Source: Flavobacteriales bacterium
Lineage (GTDB): Bacteria > Bacteroidota > Bacteroidia > Flavobacteriales > Crocinitomicaceae
Length of the DNA: 16,720 bases
Direction: 5' to 3'
Assembly (NCBI GenBank): GCA_947375085.1
Contig: CANCEQ010000049.1
Span: 1 to 16,720, forward strand
The translations under genes were made by a program, and so were the position numbers. The notes beneath the pieces are model-generated. The model was not told where the DNA came from, searched no databases, and worked only from the letters and a program-made list of their open reading frames with translations. The stretch's first letter is position 1; the number at the start of each line of letters is the position of its first letter. Below, piece by piece: positions 1 to 10,300 of this stretch.

Positions 1-842
1 TAAAGTCTACAGCAACAGGGAATTGTACAAATATAGCATCAGTGAATGTGACGGTAAATACTCCTCCTGTTTTAGTTATAACTAATCCTGCGGAAGTGTG
101 TGAACCAGAAATGATTGATTTAACAGATCCGAAAATAGCTTTGGGAAGTGGAGCAGGAATAATTGCCTATTGTTCAAATCCAACAGGAACATTAGCATTA
201 GTTACTCCTAATATGATAAAATACTCAGGTACCTATTACCTTAAAAACACGCAAAATGGATGTTCAACAATATTACCTGTTAATGTTGTTATAAATCCAA
301 GACCAAAAGCAGATTTTGTTCCAACACCAGCAGTAGTTACAACGATTAATCCAGAAAGTAAAATGATCAATTCTTCAGAAGGAGCAATTAGTTATAGTTG
401 GGTGTTTAACGATGGAGGTGTGAGTGGAGAGATAAGCCCTGACCATATTTTCCCTGACAAAGAGCAAAGTAAACAATTGGTTGTTTTAATAGCAACATCA
501 AATAAAGGATGTAGAGATACAACTAGCAAAATTATTGTTGTAAATGAAGAACTTTTATATTTTGTTCCGAATACCTTTACTCCAGATGGAGATGATTTCA
601 ATCAAACGTTTAAGCCTATATTTACATCAGGTTTTACTCCTGAAAGTTATCATTTAACTTTGTTTAATAGATGGGGTGAAATTATATTCGAGTCATATGA
701 TAGTGAAATAGGGTGGGATGGAAGACTTGGTAAAGATGGAGAATCTGTTCAAGTAGGAACTTACACTTGGAAAATTGAATTCAAGCTAAAAGCAAATGAT
801 TCACATAAAGAAATCGTTGGCTATGTCAATATTATAAAATAA
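1..842 (+). CDS. T9SS type B surface protein, 3' part only (PKD-like plus CHU_C sorting domain)
   Basis: The reading frame is open from the first bases (first full codon at 3), so the gene begins outside the window; the GTG at 42 is internal and not the start. About 279 residues are visible. They comprise Ig-like segments with scattered cysteines, a PKD-like segment around 385-540 (SYSWVFNDGG, later ATSNKGCRDT), and from about 560 a gliding-motility-associated C-terminal domain (VPNTFTPDGDDFNQ, FNRWGE, IGWDG) ending KIEF...VGYVNIIK. This domain is the type B signal by which the type IX secretion system exports large proteins across the outer membrane. The tail closely resembles that of the giant adhesin at 4374-13589 (shared VPNTFTPD, RWGEI, IGW), so the two are paralogous at the C-terminus. 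A hairpin terminator follows 8 bases after the stop. The class is clear; the function of the missing N-terminal part is unknown. Confidence 0.88.
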   Translation, partial: KSTATGNCTNIASVNVTVNTPPVLVITNPAEVCEPEMIDLTDPKIALGSGAGIIAYCSNPTGTLALVTPNMIKYSGTYYLKNTQNGCSTILPVNVVINPRPKADFVPTPAVVTTINPESKMINSSEGAISYSWVFNDGGVSGEISPDHIFPDKEQSKQLVVLIATSNKGCRDTTSKIIVVNEELLYFVPNTFTPDGDDFNQTFKPIFTSGFTPESYHLTLFNRWGEIIFESYDSEIGWDGRLGKDGESVQVGTYTWKIEFKLKANDSHKEIVGYVNIIK

Positions 843-849
843 GAAAGTG

Positions 850-884
850 AAAAAGCGATTAGAGAAATTCTAATCGCTTTTTTT
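850..884. terminator. Rho-independent terminator, probably bidirectional
   Basis: A perfect 10-bp stem (AGCGATTAGA 854-863 pairing with TCTAATCGCT 869-878) has a 5-base loop, GAAAT. It is extended by flanking A and T runs, so the T tract starts inside the stem and runs to 885. It lies just after the stop at 842. The A run on the left also gives a T tract on the minus strand, so it can end transcripts of the facing gene that stops at 964. The remaining bases up to 963 are AT-rich and show nothing else. Confidence 0.9.
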
Positions 885-963
885 TATAAAAAACATTTTT
901 TTCAAATCCACTAAAATTTGTGTCATTTACTAATCATAATAAGCTAAGAATCAAATTTTACAT

Positions 964-2510
964 TTAATTCTTTATTATTTTTCTCTTATATATTTTAGTA
1001 TCAATTTCTAATTCTAAAATATAAAAACCTTTATCTAAATTATCTAAATCAATTGAAATTAAGTTGTCTATTTTATTTTCAGTTTTAATATTAATCCTAC
1101 CCCCATGAATATCTATAATTTCTAACATATCAATTTTTTGTGTTGAATTTATATTTATTTCATTCTTGAATGGATTGGGATAAAGTGAAAAAATTTCATA
1201 ATTTGATTTTAAGTCTGAAATCCCAGATGCTTCAGCTGATAATTTAACAATGAAATAATCTTCACCCCCATGATTGTTTATTGCATCACCATCATTTGAA
1301 GTAGAAGATCCAGAAATAACAAAACCTAAATCTTTCGTTTGTTGTATACAATACGGTTTATCTATTCCATTACCACCATAACAATTTTCCCAAATAATAT
1401 TACCTTGTTTATCTAATTTCACCACCCAATAATCAATTTCTTTTTTTAATCCAGATATGTTACCTGAAGCAATTCCGAATTGATTAACAAGACTGCAAAA
1501 AACATAACCTTCATCTTTAGATTGAATAATGCATGTTACTAATTCATTATCTATACTCCCAAATGATTTTTGCCATTCAATTTCACCTAATTGTGAAAGT
1601 TTAATAACCCATACATCGTTAAATCCTTGATTATTAGCTATGTCTCCGTCATAAGATTCTGTTGTGCCAGCAATAATAAACCCACCATCAATTGTTTGAC
1701 TAATACTTCTTGCAAGATCAGAACCAGAACCTCCGTATGTTTTTTGCCATTCAATTTCACCAAATTCATTCAACTTTAAAATCCAATAATCAAAATACCC
1801 ATGATTATTTGTAATATCTCCATCAAAAGATTCAGTTGCTCCAGCTAAAATAAATCCACCATCTTTAGTGTAATTAACAGAATTTACTAGATCTTCTTTG
1901 GATCCTCCAAATTGTTTTTTCCAAATAATATTACCTAATAAGTCAAGTTTTAAAATAAAAATGTCATACATTGAGTTTCCTACAACAATATAACCGTCAG
2001 TTCCAATTAAATCTATACTTGTTGATTTATCAATAGAATTTTGATTATCAATACTTTTTTGCCATTCAATAACTCCATTTGAATTTAATTTTAAAATCCA
2101 ATAATCTTCTAAATTATCTAATTTATTTGTTACATCGTAATCATTTGATTTAGTATATCCAGTAACTATACAACCATTGTCAGAAGTTACTTTTAAATCT
2201 GTTACTATATCTGTTTCAGAACCACCAATTTTTTTTGCCATTGTATCGAACCATTTGAAGAAGTTTTAATTATCCAGTAATTGATATCAACATATGAATA
2301 ATTTCCATTTGTAATATCACCATTTTCTGACATAGTATAACCTCCAATAATATACCCATCAGTCGTTTGCCTAACAACTGTTGAAATATCAGTACCATCA
2401 CCACCGTAGCTTTTAGTCCATTCAACTATTGGTTTCTGAGAAAATGTAGCGTTTACACAAAAAACACACAAACACGCCAATCTAAATACTTTAAAGTAAA
2501 TTGAATTCAT
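964..2510 (-). pseudogene. T9SS type A repeat protein, split by a -1 frameshift (homopolymer)
   Basis: Two overlapping reading frames make one gene: 2510-2205 encodes a signal peptide (MNSIYFKVFR...NATFSQ) and the first repeat, and 2241-964 encodes the rest. The break is an A8 run (2229-2236) where nine A's would keep the frame. With one base restored the product is 515 residues and reads WQKKIGGSETD across the join, matching the family's WQKSYGG pattern. The repaired protein has seven W-x-K-x-x-GG units with W at 31, 91, 150, 197, 255, 313 and 374, less regular than in its upstream paralog, and a type A Por-secretion tail (YPNPFKNEI...GFYILEL...YKRKIIKN). The ATG at 2241 arises by chance inside TGGCAA and would give a protein without a signal peptide, so it is not a credible start. 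The gene starts 10 bases after the stop of the 517-residue paralog, so the two are probably co-transcribed. It may be a real pseudogene, a sequencing error in the homopolymer, or a slippage-controlled gene. Confidence 0.85.
2229..2236 (-). other. Frameshift site: run of eight A on the coding strand
   Basis: On the minus strand the sequence is TGGC-A8-TTGGTGGT. Upstream frame: W-Q-K-K-L-V-V-L-K-Q-I-stop. Downstream frame, requiring one more A: W-Q-K-K-I-G-G-S-E-T-D. The second matches the repeat consensus of this gene and of its neighbour, which locates the missing base in this run. Confidence 0.85.
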
Positions 2511-2520
2511 ACATTTATTA

Positions 2521-4074
2521 TTAAATCTTCATAAAACATTTTCTTATTACCTTCTTATCACTTACTAATTCTATAAAATAAGAACCAACAATAAAATTAG
2601 TAAGATCAATTACGAAAGAATTTGAATAATCTTCATCTAGTATTTCATTTAATATTCTTCCATTTAAATCTAAAATTTGAAACTTTGAAATTGGCAAATC
2701 TGATGAAAGTTTTAAAACATTATTTGCTGGGTTAGGTGAAATATTAAAACTATTATCTATTTCAACCGTTTCAATTCCTGCATATTCTGAAGTTAATTTA
2801 ACAACCAAAAAATCCATCATTCCTTTATTTTCTGAAATATCACTATTGGTTGATTGAGTATCGCCGATTAAAATATAATTTTCATCAGTCGTCTGAGTTA
2901 TTTTAAATGCATGCTCATCGTTTGTGCCTCCAATTGATTTTTGCCAAATAATACCTCCATTGACATTAATTTTAACAATCCAACAATCTTTTCCTCCGTG
3001 AGACATTGTAATATTTCCATTTATTGATGAGGAAGTTCCCGAGATAATATAATTTTTATCTGAAGTTTCCTCGATGCTATTAGCATAATCATCGTTATTA
3101 CCACCAAATGATTTTTGCCAAATCAAATTACCTGATACATCAAGTTTAACAATCCAATAATCAGATTTTCCATTATTTACGGTTACATTGCCATTAGTAG
3201 ATGAAGTGTAACCGGCTACAATAAATTCACCAGTTGTTGTTTGTTTTACGTAATAAGATTTATCATCGTCAGTTCCACCAAATGTTTTTTGCCATTCTAA
3301 AATTCCACTAGAATTAATTTTAATTACCCAATAATCATATTTACCATGATTATTAGTTACATCAAGGTCATTTGAATGTGTAAATCCAGTTATTATATAA
3401 CCATCATCTGAAGTTTGTTCAATATAAGTTGCTTCTTCTTTCCCATTACCACCAAATGTTTTTTCCCATTGAATTGTTCCGACACTATTCGTTTTTACTA
3501 TCCAATAATCAGAAGAATCTTTATGATTCGTAACATCTCCATCATTTGCATATGTACTTCCAGCAATTATATATCCAAGATCTGAAGTTTGCTTAATACA
3601 ATTAGCTACACTTTGTTTAGATCCTCCATAAGATTTTTGCCAACTAATCGAACCTGATGAATTTAGCTTAATAATCCAATAATCTATTGATCCACTATTA
3701 CTAGTAACATCACCATTGTTTGAACTTGAAAATCCTGCTACAATATATGCACCATCAGCTGTTTGTTGAATACTATTTGCTACATCTAATGCTGTGCCTC
3801 CAAGAGTTCTTTGCCATTCAATTATACCTTGTGAATTTATTTTAACAATCCAATAATCATCACTACCATTATTAATTGTGACATCTTTATTGTTAGAAGA
3901 AGAGGATCCTACTGCAATATATCCTCCATCACTTGTAGATGTTATATCAATTCCTTGATCATAATTTGAACCACCATAACATTTTTGCCAATCTATTTTT
4001 GGAGTTTGAGCGTAACTTAATTTATTTACAAATAAGGTAATTGTAATAGTTATTAAAAGGATAACTTTTCTCAT
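2521..4074 (-). CDS. Secreted seven-repeat (probable beta-propeller) protein with T9SS type A sorting domain
   Basis: The product has 517 residues. A Sec signal peptide (MRKVILLITI...LSYAQ, cleavage near residue 23) precedes seven tandem repeats. Each begins with the motif W-Q-K-x-(Y/F/I/L)-GG and contains, in order, a (Q/E)T(S/T)D-GYI(I/V)-G strand, an S(S/N)N-(G/D)D(V/I)T loop and a DYWI(V/I)K(L/I/T)(N/D) strand. The repeat tryptophans lie at 29, 87, 145, 203, 261, 319 and 377, exactly 58 residues apart. Residues from about 445 form a type A Por-secretion tail (ISPNPANN, LDLNGRI, GSYFIELV, ending KKVIRKCFMKI), which directs export by the type IX system. Seven equal beta-rich units suggest a seven-bladed propeller; that is inference. 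No catalytic signature is visible, so the binding target or activity is unknown. The frameshifted paralog follows 10 bases downstream on the same strand, a tandem duplication. The ATG at 4074 gives the signal peptide directly. Confidence 0.88.
   Translation of the reverse strand: MRKVILLITITITLFVNKLSYAQTPKIDWQKCYGGSNYDQGIDITSTSDGGYIAVGSSSSNNKDVTINNGSDDYWIVKINSQGIIEWQRTLGGTALDVANSIQQTADGAYIVAGFSSSNNGDVTSNSGSIDYWIIKLNSSGSISWQKSYGGSKQSVANCIKQTSDLGYIIAGSTYANDGDVTNHKDSSDYWIVKTNSVGTIQWEKTFGGNGKEEATYIEQTSDDGYIITGFTHSNDLDVTNNHGKYDYWVIKINSSGILEWQKTFGGTDDDKSYYVKQTTTGEFIVAGYTSSTNGNVTVNNGKSDYWIVKLDVSGNLIWQKSFGGNNDDYANSIEETSDKNYIISGTSSSINGNITMSHGGKDCWIVKINVNGGIIWQKSIGGTNDEHAFKITQTTDENYILIGDTQSTNSDISENKGMMDFLVVKLTSEYAGIETVEIDNSFNISPNPANNVLKLSSDLPISKFQILDLNGRILNEILDEDYSNSFVIDLTNFIVGSYFIELVSDKKVIRKCFMKI
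2773..3990 (-). repeat. Seven tandem 174-base (58-residue) repeats
   Basis: Measured from repeat tryptophan to repeat tryptophan (residues 29 to 434 of the 517-residue protein), seven units have exactly the same length, with no insertion or deletion. At DNA level the phrases CCAATAATC and TTTTGCCA recur with the same period on the plus strand. Such strict length against diverged sequence indicates selection on a closed structural repeat. Confidence 0.9.
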
Positions 4075-4092
4075 TTAATTATAGTTTAATTT

Positions 4093-4119
4093 CAAATTAT
4101 ATTTAAAGAAAAAAGCAAA
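4093..4119 (-). promoter_or_regulatory. Weak candidate promoter for the propeller-gene pair
   Basis: Reading on the minus strand toward the ATG at 4074, TTTG (4119-4116) is followed 14 bases later by TATAATTTG (4101-4093). This resembles the Bacteroidota -33 TTTG and -7 TAnnTTTG boxes, but the -7 box has one extra base and the spacing is short. It is a guess from position and composition only. Confidence 0.25.
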
Positions 4120-4136
4120 TTTGGTGATATCCAGTA

Positions 4137-4159
4137 GATTCTTTAAATTTTAAAGAATC
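4137..4159. promoter_or_regulatory. 23-base perfect palindrome, possible operator
   Basis: Arms GATTCTTTAAA (4137-4147) and TTTAAAGAATC (4149-4159) are exact reverse complements around one central T. The site lies 63-85 bases upstream of the start of the 517-residue repeat gene. One central base is too little for a hairpin loop and no T tract follows on the minus strand, so a dimeric regulator site fits better than a terminator. The rest of the 4075-4373 spacer shows no gene. Confidence 0.45.
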
Positions 4160-4237
4160 AAAATTAGTAATTATCTTTTCTTTACAAAATTGTATTAGAG
4201 ATAAAATATCTTTCTCAGTTGAAACTTGAAGTTAAAA

Positions 4238-4275
4238 TTAGAATCGAATTTTCTAATAAGTAAATTCGATTCTAA
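4238..4275 (-). terminator. Probable terminator downstream of the giant adhesin gene
   Basis: A perfect 14-bp inverted repeat (4238-4251 with 4262-4275; core AGAATCGAATTT / AAATTCGATTCT) encloses a 10-base loop. On the minus strand, in which the adhesin gene ends at 4374, the stem is followed by TTTT. It sits about 100 bases past that stop and before the next minus-strand gene, where a terminator would separate the two units. The short T run makes it less certain than the hairpin at 850-884. Confidence 0.6.
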
Positions 4276-4373
4276 GAATATTTTTTCAATGTTATTTTGA
4301 CTTTTTAGCCTTATAATTAAATTACAATTTAGAAATATAGGTTATGGATTTAATCGAGCGAAATAAAAGAGAA

Positions 4374-7300
4374 CTACCTTGCTAAAATAACATTTCCAAC
4401 CACAGTTTTCATATTACCTGATTTGTTCTCTTTATAAGAGATTTTCCAAATGTATAAACCATCTTGGCATTTCATTTTTTCTTCTTTTCCAAGTAAACCT
4501 GCCCATCCTATTGAAGAATCATGTGTTTCAAATACTATTTCTCCCCATCTGTCAAATATATACATAGTGAAATTTTCAGGATCATATCCAGCATTGAAAA
4601 CAGGTGTGAAAACTTGATTGTAATCATCGTCATCTGGTGTGAATGTGTTTGGAACATAGAATATTAATTCATCATAAATTTCGATGAATCTAGATGCTGT
4701 GTCTTTACATCCATTAGCAGATGATGCAATTAATATTGTTTGATAACTTCCTTTGTTAGCTGGGAATTCGTTTGAAGGGTTTTTTTGGAAACTTTCTTTA
4801 CCATCTCCAAAATACCAATTATAAGAGGTTGCTAATGATGATGTATTTGTGAAATTAATAACAGGGTTTAATATTGAAACTCTTTCCTGATCTACAATAA
4901 ATGATGCTTTTGGGATAGGGTAAGTGCAAATTAAATCTGTCATTTTTAAATTGTTTGTACATCCTTTTGATGTAGCTGTTAATTTAACATTAAAACAATT
5001 TGCAGTTGTAAAAGTATGTGTGATTTCGTTAGTTTCTATTGACGAAGTAGATGAGTTACCATCTCCAAAATCCCAAGTTACTAAATCACTTACAGGTGTT
5101 GAATTATTTTTAAATGTTACAGTCAATGGTACACAACCTGTAAATTTGTCCGGAGTGAATTTTATTGTTGGAGTCATGTTTACTACCAAATCAAAACTTT
5201 TTTCATCAAAACATGCTCCATCAATATCATACATCCAAATAGTTTGACTATTAGTCAACACTCCGAAAATAGGACTACCTCCAGAAGCTTGAGAATTAGT
5301 GTAAAATTTTTCTTTCCCAGTTAGATTAACTCCTGAAATTACAGGGAGTAAATATGAATCACACACTGTTTGATTTCCTGGGTTTGTAAGGTTTGGAGTA
5401 TGATTGACAGTAATTATAAAACTTGTTTCATCAGAACAACTTCCTTGTGCATCGTAAATCCATACGGTTTGTGTAAGGTTTATCGATCCATTTATTGGTG
5501 TTCCACTTAACGCTTGAGATTTTGTGTAATATTTTTCATTTCCTGAGAGATTTGTACCTGTAATTAATGGTAAAGCATAACTATCACACACTGTATGGTT
5601 TCCTGGATTTACCAACGATGGAGTGTGATTTACAGTTACCAAGAAACTTTTTTCATTCGGACAATTTCCATTTATATCATATATCCAAATTGTTTGTGTA
5701 GTTGTAAGATTTCCTGAAATCACACTGCCTCCATTAATTTGACTGTTTGTATAATAATTTTGATTACCAGAAAGATTTGTTCCTGTTATTGTAGGTAATA
5801 GATAATTGTCACATACTATTTGAGGTCCTGGGTTAACGTAGTTTGGTGTATGATTTATTGTAATAGTAAAACTTTTCTCATTTGAACATGCTCCATCTTT
5901 GTCAAACATCCAAATAGTTTGAGAAGTTGAAATTGAACCACTAATTGGAGAACCACTAGATGCTTGAGAGTTAGTATAATATTTTTGACCTCCTGTAAGA
6001 TTTACTCCTGTTATAGTAGGAAGTGTATATGAATCACATACAGTTTGATTTCCTGTATTTGTAATGTTAGGAGTGTGATTTACTGTTACTAAGAAACTTT
6101 TTTCGTTTGGACAAATTCCATCAATATCATATACCCATACTGTTTGAGTTAATGTAATTGAACCTGATATAGGACTTCCATTTAAAGCATGTGAGTTGTT
6201 GTAATATTTTTGACCTCCTGTTAAATTTGTTCCTGTAATAACTGGAAGCATATATGAATCACAAACAGTCTGAGGTCCAGGGTTTGTTATTGATGGTGTA
6301 TGATAAATGGTAATTAAGAATTGTTCTTCATCTGAACATGTTCCATTATTGTCATAAATCCAAACTGTTTGAGTCGTATTAATGGTTCCAGAGATTTGAG
6401 TTCCCCCAAGTGCTTGTGATTTATTATAATATTTTTGGTTACCAGATAAATGTGCACCAGTGATTGGAGTTAATGAATAAGAATCACAAAAAGTTTGATT
6501 ACCTGGATTTGTAATTGACGGTGTATAATTAATTGTTATAATAAAACTTTTTTCATCTGTACAAGCACCATCTGCGTCATAAATCCAAACAGGTTGGCTA
6601 TATGTTATAGGACCTGTTATTGCCAATCCACCAAGAGCTTTAGAGTTATTATAATATTTTTGATTACCTGATAAATTTGTTCCTGTTATAGTAGGTAAAG
6701 GGTATGAGTCACAAACCGTTTGATTACCCGTATTTACAAGGTTAGGGGTATGATGAACAGTTACGATATAACTTTTTTCATTCGAACAAGCACCGTTTGC
6801 GTCATATAGCCAGACCGTTTGAGTTGTTGTAATAGATCCTGAAATTGATAATCCACCTGCTAATTGTGTATTATTGAAATATTTCTCATTACCTGATAAA
6901 TTTGTACCAGTAATAGTTGGTAATAGATATGAATCACACACAACTTGATTACCTGGATTTGTAATGTTTGGTGTTAAGTTTACAGTAACTAGAAAACTTT
7001 TCTCATCTGAACAAGTTGCATTTGCATCATATATCCATACAGTTTGAGTTGAAGTAATTGGTCCTGTAATTTGAACTCCACCTGCTGAATGTGAATTGTT
7101 ATAATATTTTTGATTACCAGAAAGGTGAGTTCCTATTATTGAAGGTAATGTATATGAATCACATACGGTTTGAGCTCCTGGATTTGTTATCGAAGGTGTG
7201 TAGTTTATTGTTACAACAAAGCTTTTTTCGTTTGAACATGCTCCGTCAACATCATACATCCAAACAGTTTGAGAGGATGTAATTGGTCCTGATATTTGTA

Positions 7301-10300
7301 TTCCACTTGATGCTTGACTATTATTGTAATATTTTTCTCCGCCAGTTAGATTTGTTCCACTAATAGTTGGTAGTGTATATGTGTCACAAGCTGTTTGAGC
7401 TCCAGGATTAGTTATTGAAGGAGTATGATTTACGGTAATGATATAGTTTTTTTCATTGGTACAAGTTGCGTTTGCATCATACATCCAAACCGTTTGTGAT
7501 GTTGTAATAGGACCTGCAATTACGGTTCCTCCAGCAGCTTGAGAATTAGTGTAAAATTTCTGATTACCTGATAAGTTTGTTCCTGTAATAGAAGGTAGAG
7601 TGTAAGAATCACACACAGTTTGTGGACCAGGATTTGTAATTGAAGGGGTGTAATTTACTGTGACTAGAAAACTTTTTTCGTCGTGACATAAACCTTGTTC
7701 ATCGTAGATCCAAACTGTTTGTGAACTTGTAATTGGACCTGTTATTTGAATACCACTTGAAGCGTGTGAATTATTATAAAATTTTTGACCGCCAGTTAAA
7801 TTTGTTCCTAAAATAGTAGGTAGAGTGTATGAATCACAAACCGTTTGAGCTCCAGGATTAGTTATTGAAGGAGTATGATTTACTGTAACAACTAAGCTTT
7901 TTTCATTTGTACAAGTTGCATTTGCATCGTAAATCCAAATTGTTTGTGAACTTGTAATAGGTCCAGTAATTTGAGTTCCACCTAAGGCTTGTGAGTTATT
8001 GTAGAATTTTTCATTTCCTGAAAGATGAGTTCCAGTAATTGTTGGTAAAGTATATGTGTCACAAACTGTTTGAGCTCCAGGGTTAGTAATTGAAGGTGTA
8101 AAATTAACGGTTACTAAAAAGCTTTTTTCATCTGAACATGCTCCATCTGCATCATATATCCATAAGGTTTGTGAACTTGTAATAGGTCCCGTAACTTGAA
8201 TGCCACTTAAGGCGTGTGAATTATTGTAAAATTTTTGCCCACCTGTTAAATTCGTTCCTGAAATCGTTGGAAGAGTGTATGAATCACAAACTGTTTGAGC
8301 TCCAGGATTAATAATTGAGGGTGTATGATTAATAGTAACCAAGAAGCTCTTCTCATCTTTACATGTTCCTTGAACATCATATATCCATACCGTCTGTGTA
8401 GTTGTAATAGGTCCAGTAAGTTGTGTTCCACTAGATGCTTGTGAATTATTATAAAATTTTTGTCCACCAGTTAAATTTGTTCCAGAAATAACGGGAAGTG
8501 TATAAGAATCACAAACTGTTTGAGCTCCAGGATTAGTGATGGAAGGAGTATGATTAACTGTTACAAGGAAGCTTCTTTCATTAGGACATGTTCCTTGAAT
8601 ATCATAGATCCAAACCGTTTGAGTTGTTGTAATTGGACCAGTTATTTGAGTTCCACTTGATGCTTGAGAGTTGTTATAGTATTTTTGTCCACCAGATAGA
8701 TTTGTTCCTGTAATAGTCGGAAGCGTATAAGAATCACATACAGTCTGAGGTCCTGGATTTGTGATTGAAGGAGTTAATAAAATCGTTACTAAGAAACTTT
8801 TTTCATCATGACATGCTCCTTGTGCATCGTAAATCCAAACTGTTTGAGTTGTTGTAATTGGTCCAGTAATTTGAGTTCCACTTAAAGCTTGAGAGTTATT
8901 GTAGAATTTTTGATTTCCAGAAAGGTTGGTTCCTGCAATTGTCGGAAGTGTGTATGAATCACAAACAGTTTGAGCTCCTGGATTTGTTAAAGATGGAGTA
9001 TGATTCACTGTAACCAAGAAACTTTCTTCATCTGAACAAATGCCATTGATATCATATATCCATACTGTTTGTGTGGTAGTAATTGATCCTGTAATTACTG
9101 TACCACCTAAAGCTTGTGAATTATTGTAATATTTTTGATTTCCAGAAAGATGAGTTCCTGATATTGAAGGTAGTGTATATGAATCACAAACAGTCTGTGT
9201 ACCTGGATTTGTTATTGAAGGAGATAAATTAATTGTAAGGGTAAAACTTTTTTCATCATGACAAGTACCTTGAGCATCATAAATCCAAATTGTTTGATTG
9301 CTTGTTAATGGTCCTGAAATTTGTGTTCCACCTAATGCTTGAGAATTGTTATAATACTTTTGGTTTCCAGTTAAGTTTGTTCCTGTAATTGTAGGTAAAG
9401 TATACGAATCACAGATATTTTGAGGTCCAGGATTCGTAATTGAGGGAGGAGTAGTATTAATTGTAACTAAGAAACTTTCTTCATCTTTACAAGCAGCATT
9501 AATATCGTAAATCCAAACTGTTTGGGTAGATAAAATAGGTCCTGTAATTACTGTTCCCCCTAAAGCTTGGGAATTGTTGTAATATTTTTGATTTCCCGTT
9601 AAGTTTGTCCCTGTGATTGTTGGTAGTGTATAAGAAGAACAAATACTTAATCCTCCAGGATTACTTGAAATAACAGGAGTTTTATTAACTGTCACTAAGA
9701 AGCTTTTTTCGTCTTTACAAGTCCCTTGTGCATCATATATCCAAACGGTTTGTGTCGTTGTAATTGCTCCCGAAATTTGAGTTCCGCTTAAAGCTTGAGA
9801 ATTATTGTAATATTTTTGACCTCCTGTTAAATTTGTTCCTGCGATAGTCGGAAGTGTGTATGAATCACAAACAGTTTGAGCTCCAGGATTTGTTAATACA
9901 GGTATATGATTTACCGTTACTAAGAAGCTTTTTTCATCTTTACATATTCCTTGAGCATCATATATCCATACAGTTTGAGTGGATGTTAGAGCGCCAGATA
10001 TTTGTGTTCCACTTAAAGCTTGCGAATTATTGTAATATTTTTGACCACCCGTTAAATTTGTTCCTACAATTGTAGGTAGAGTATACGAATCACAAACAGT
10101 TTGAGCTCCCGGATTTGTTAAAACTGGTGTGTGATTAATTGTAACTAAGAAGCTTTTCTCATCTTTACAAGTTCCTTGTGCGTCATACATCCAAACGGTT
10201 TGAGTAGTTGTAAGAGTTCCTGAAATTTGTGTTCCACTTAAAGCTTGGGAATTGTTATAAAATTTTTGGTTTCCTGTTAGATTTGTACCTGTTATAGTTG

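Noticed and set aside
392..601. Minus-strand open frame within the first gene
   Set aside because: It is antisense to the PKD/CHU_C coding region and resembles nothing; the plus-strand frame has clear domain motifs.
2205..2241. Independent downstream gene starting at the ATG at 2241
   Set aside because: That start would begin in the middle of a repeat unit and lack a signal peptide, although the product carries a secretion sorting tail; a frameshifted single gene fits far better.
4137..4159. Second terminator for the adhesin gene
   Set aside because: The single central base leaves no loop without breaking pairs, and no T run follows on the minus strand.
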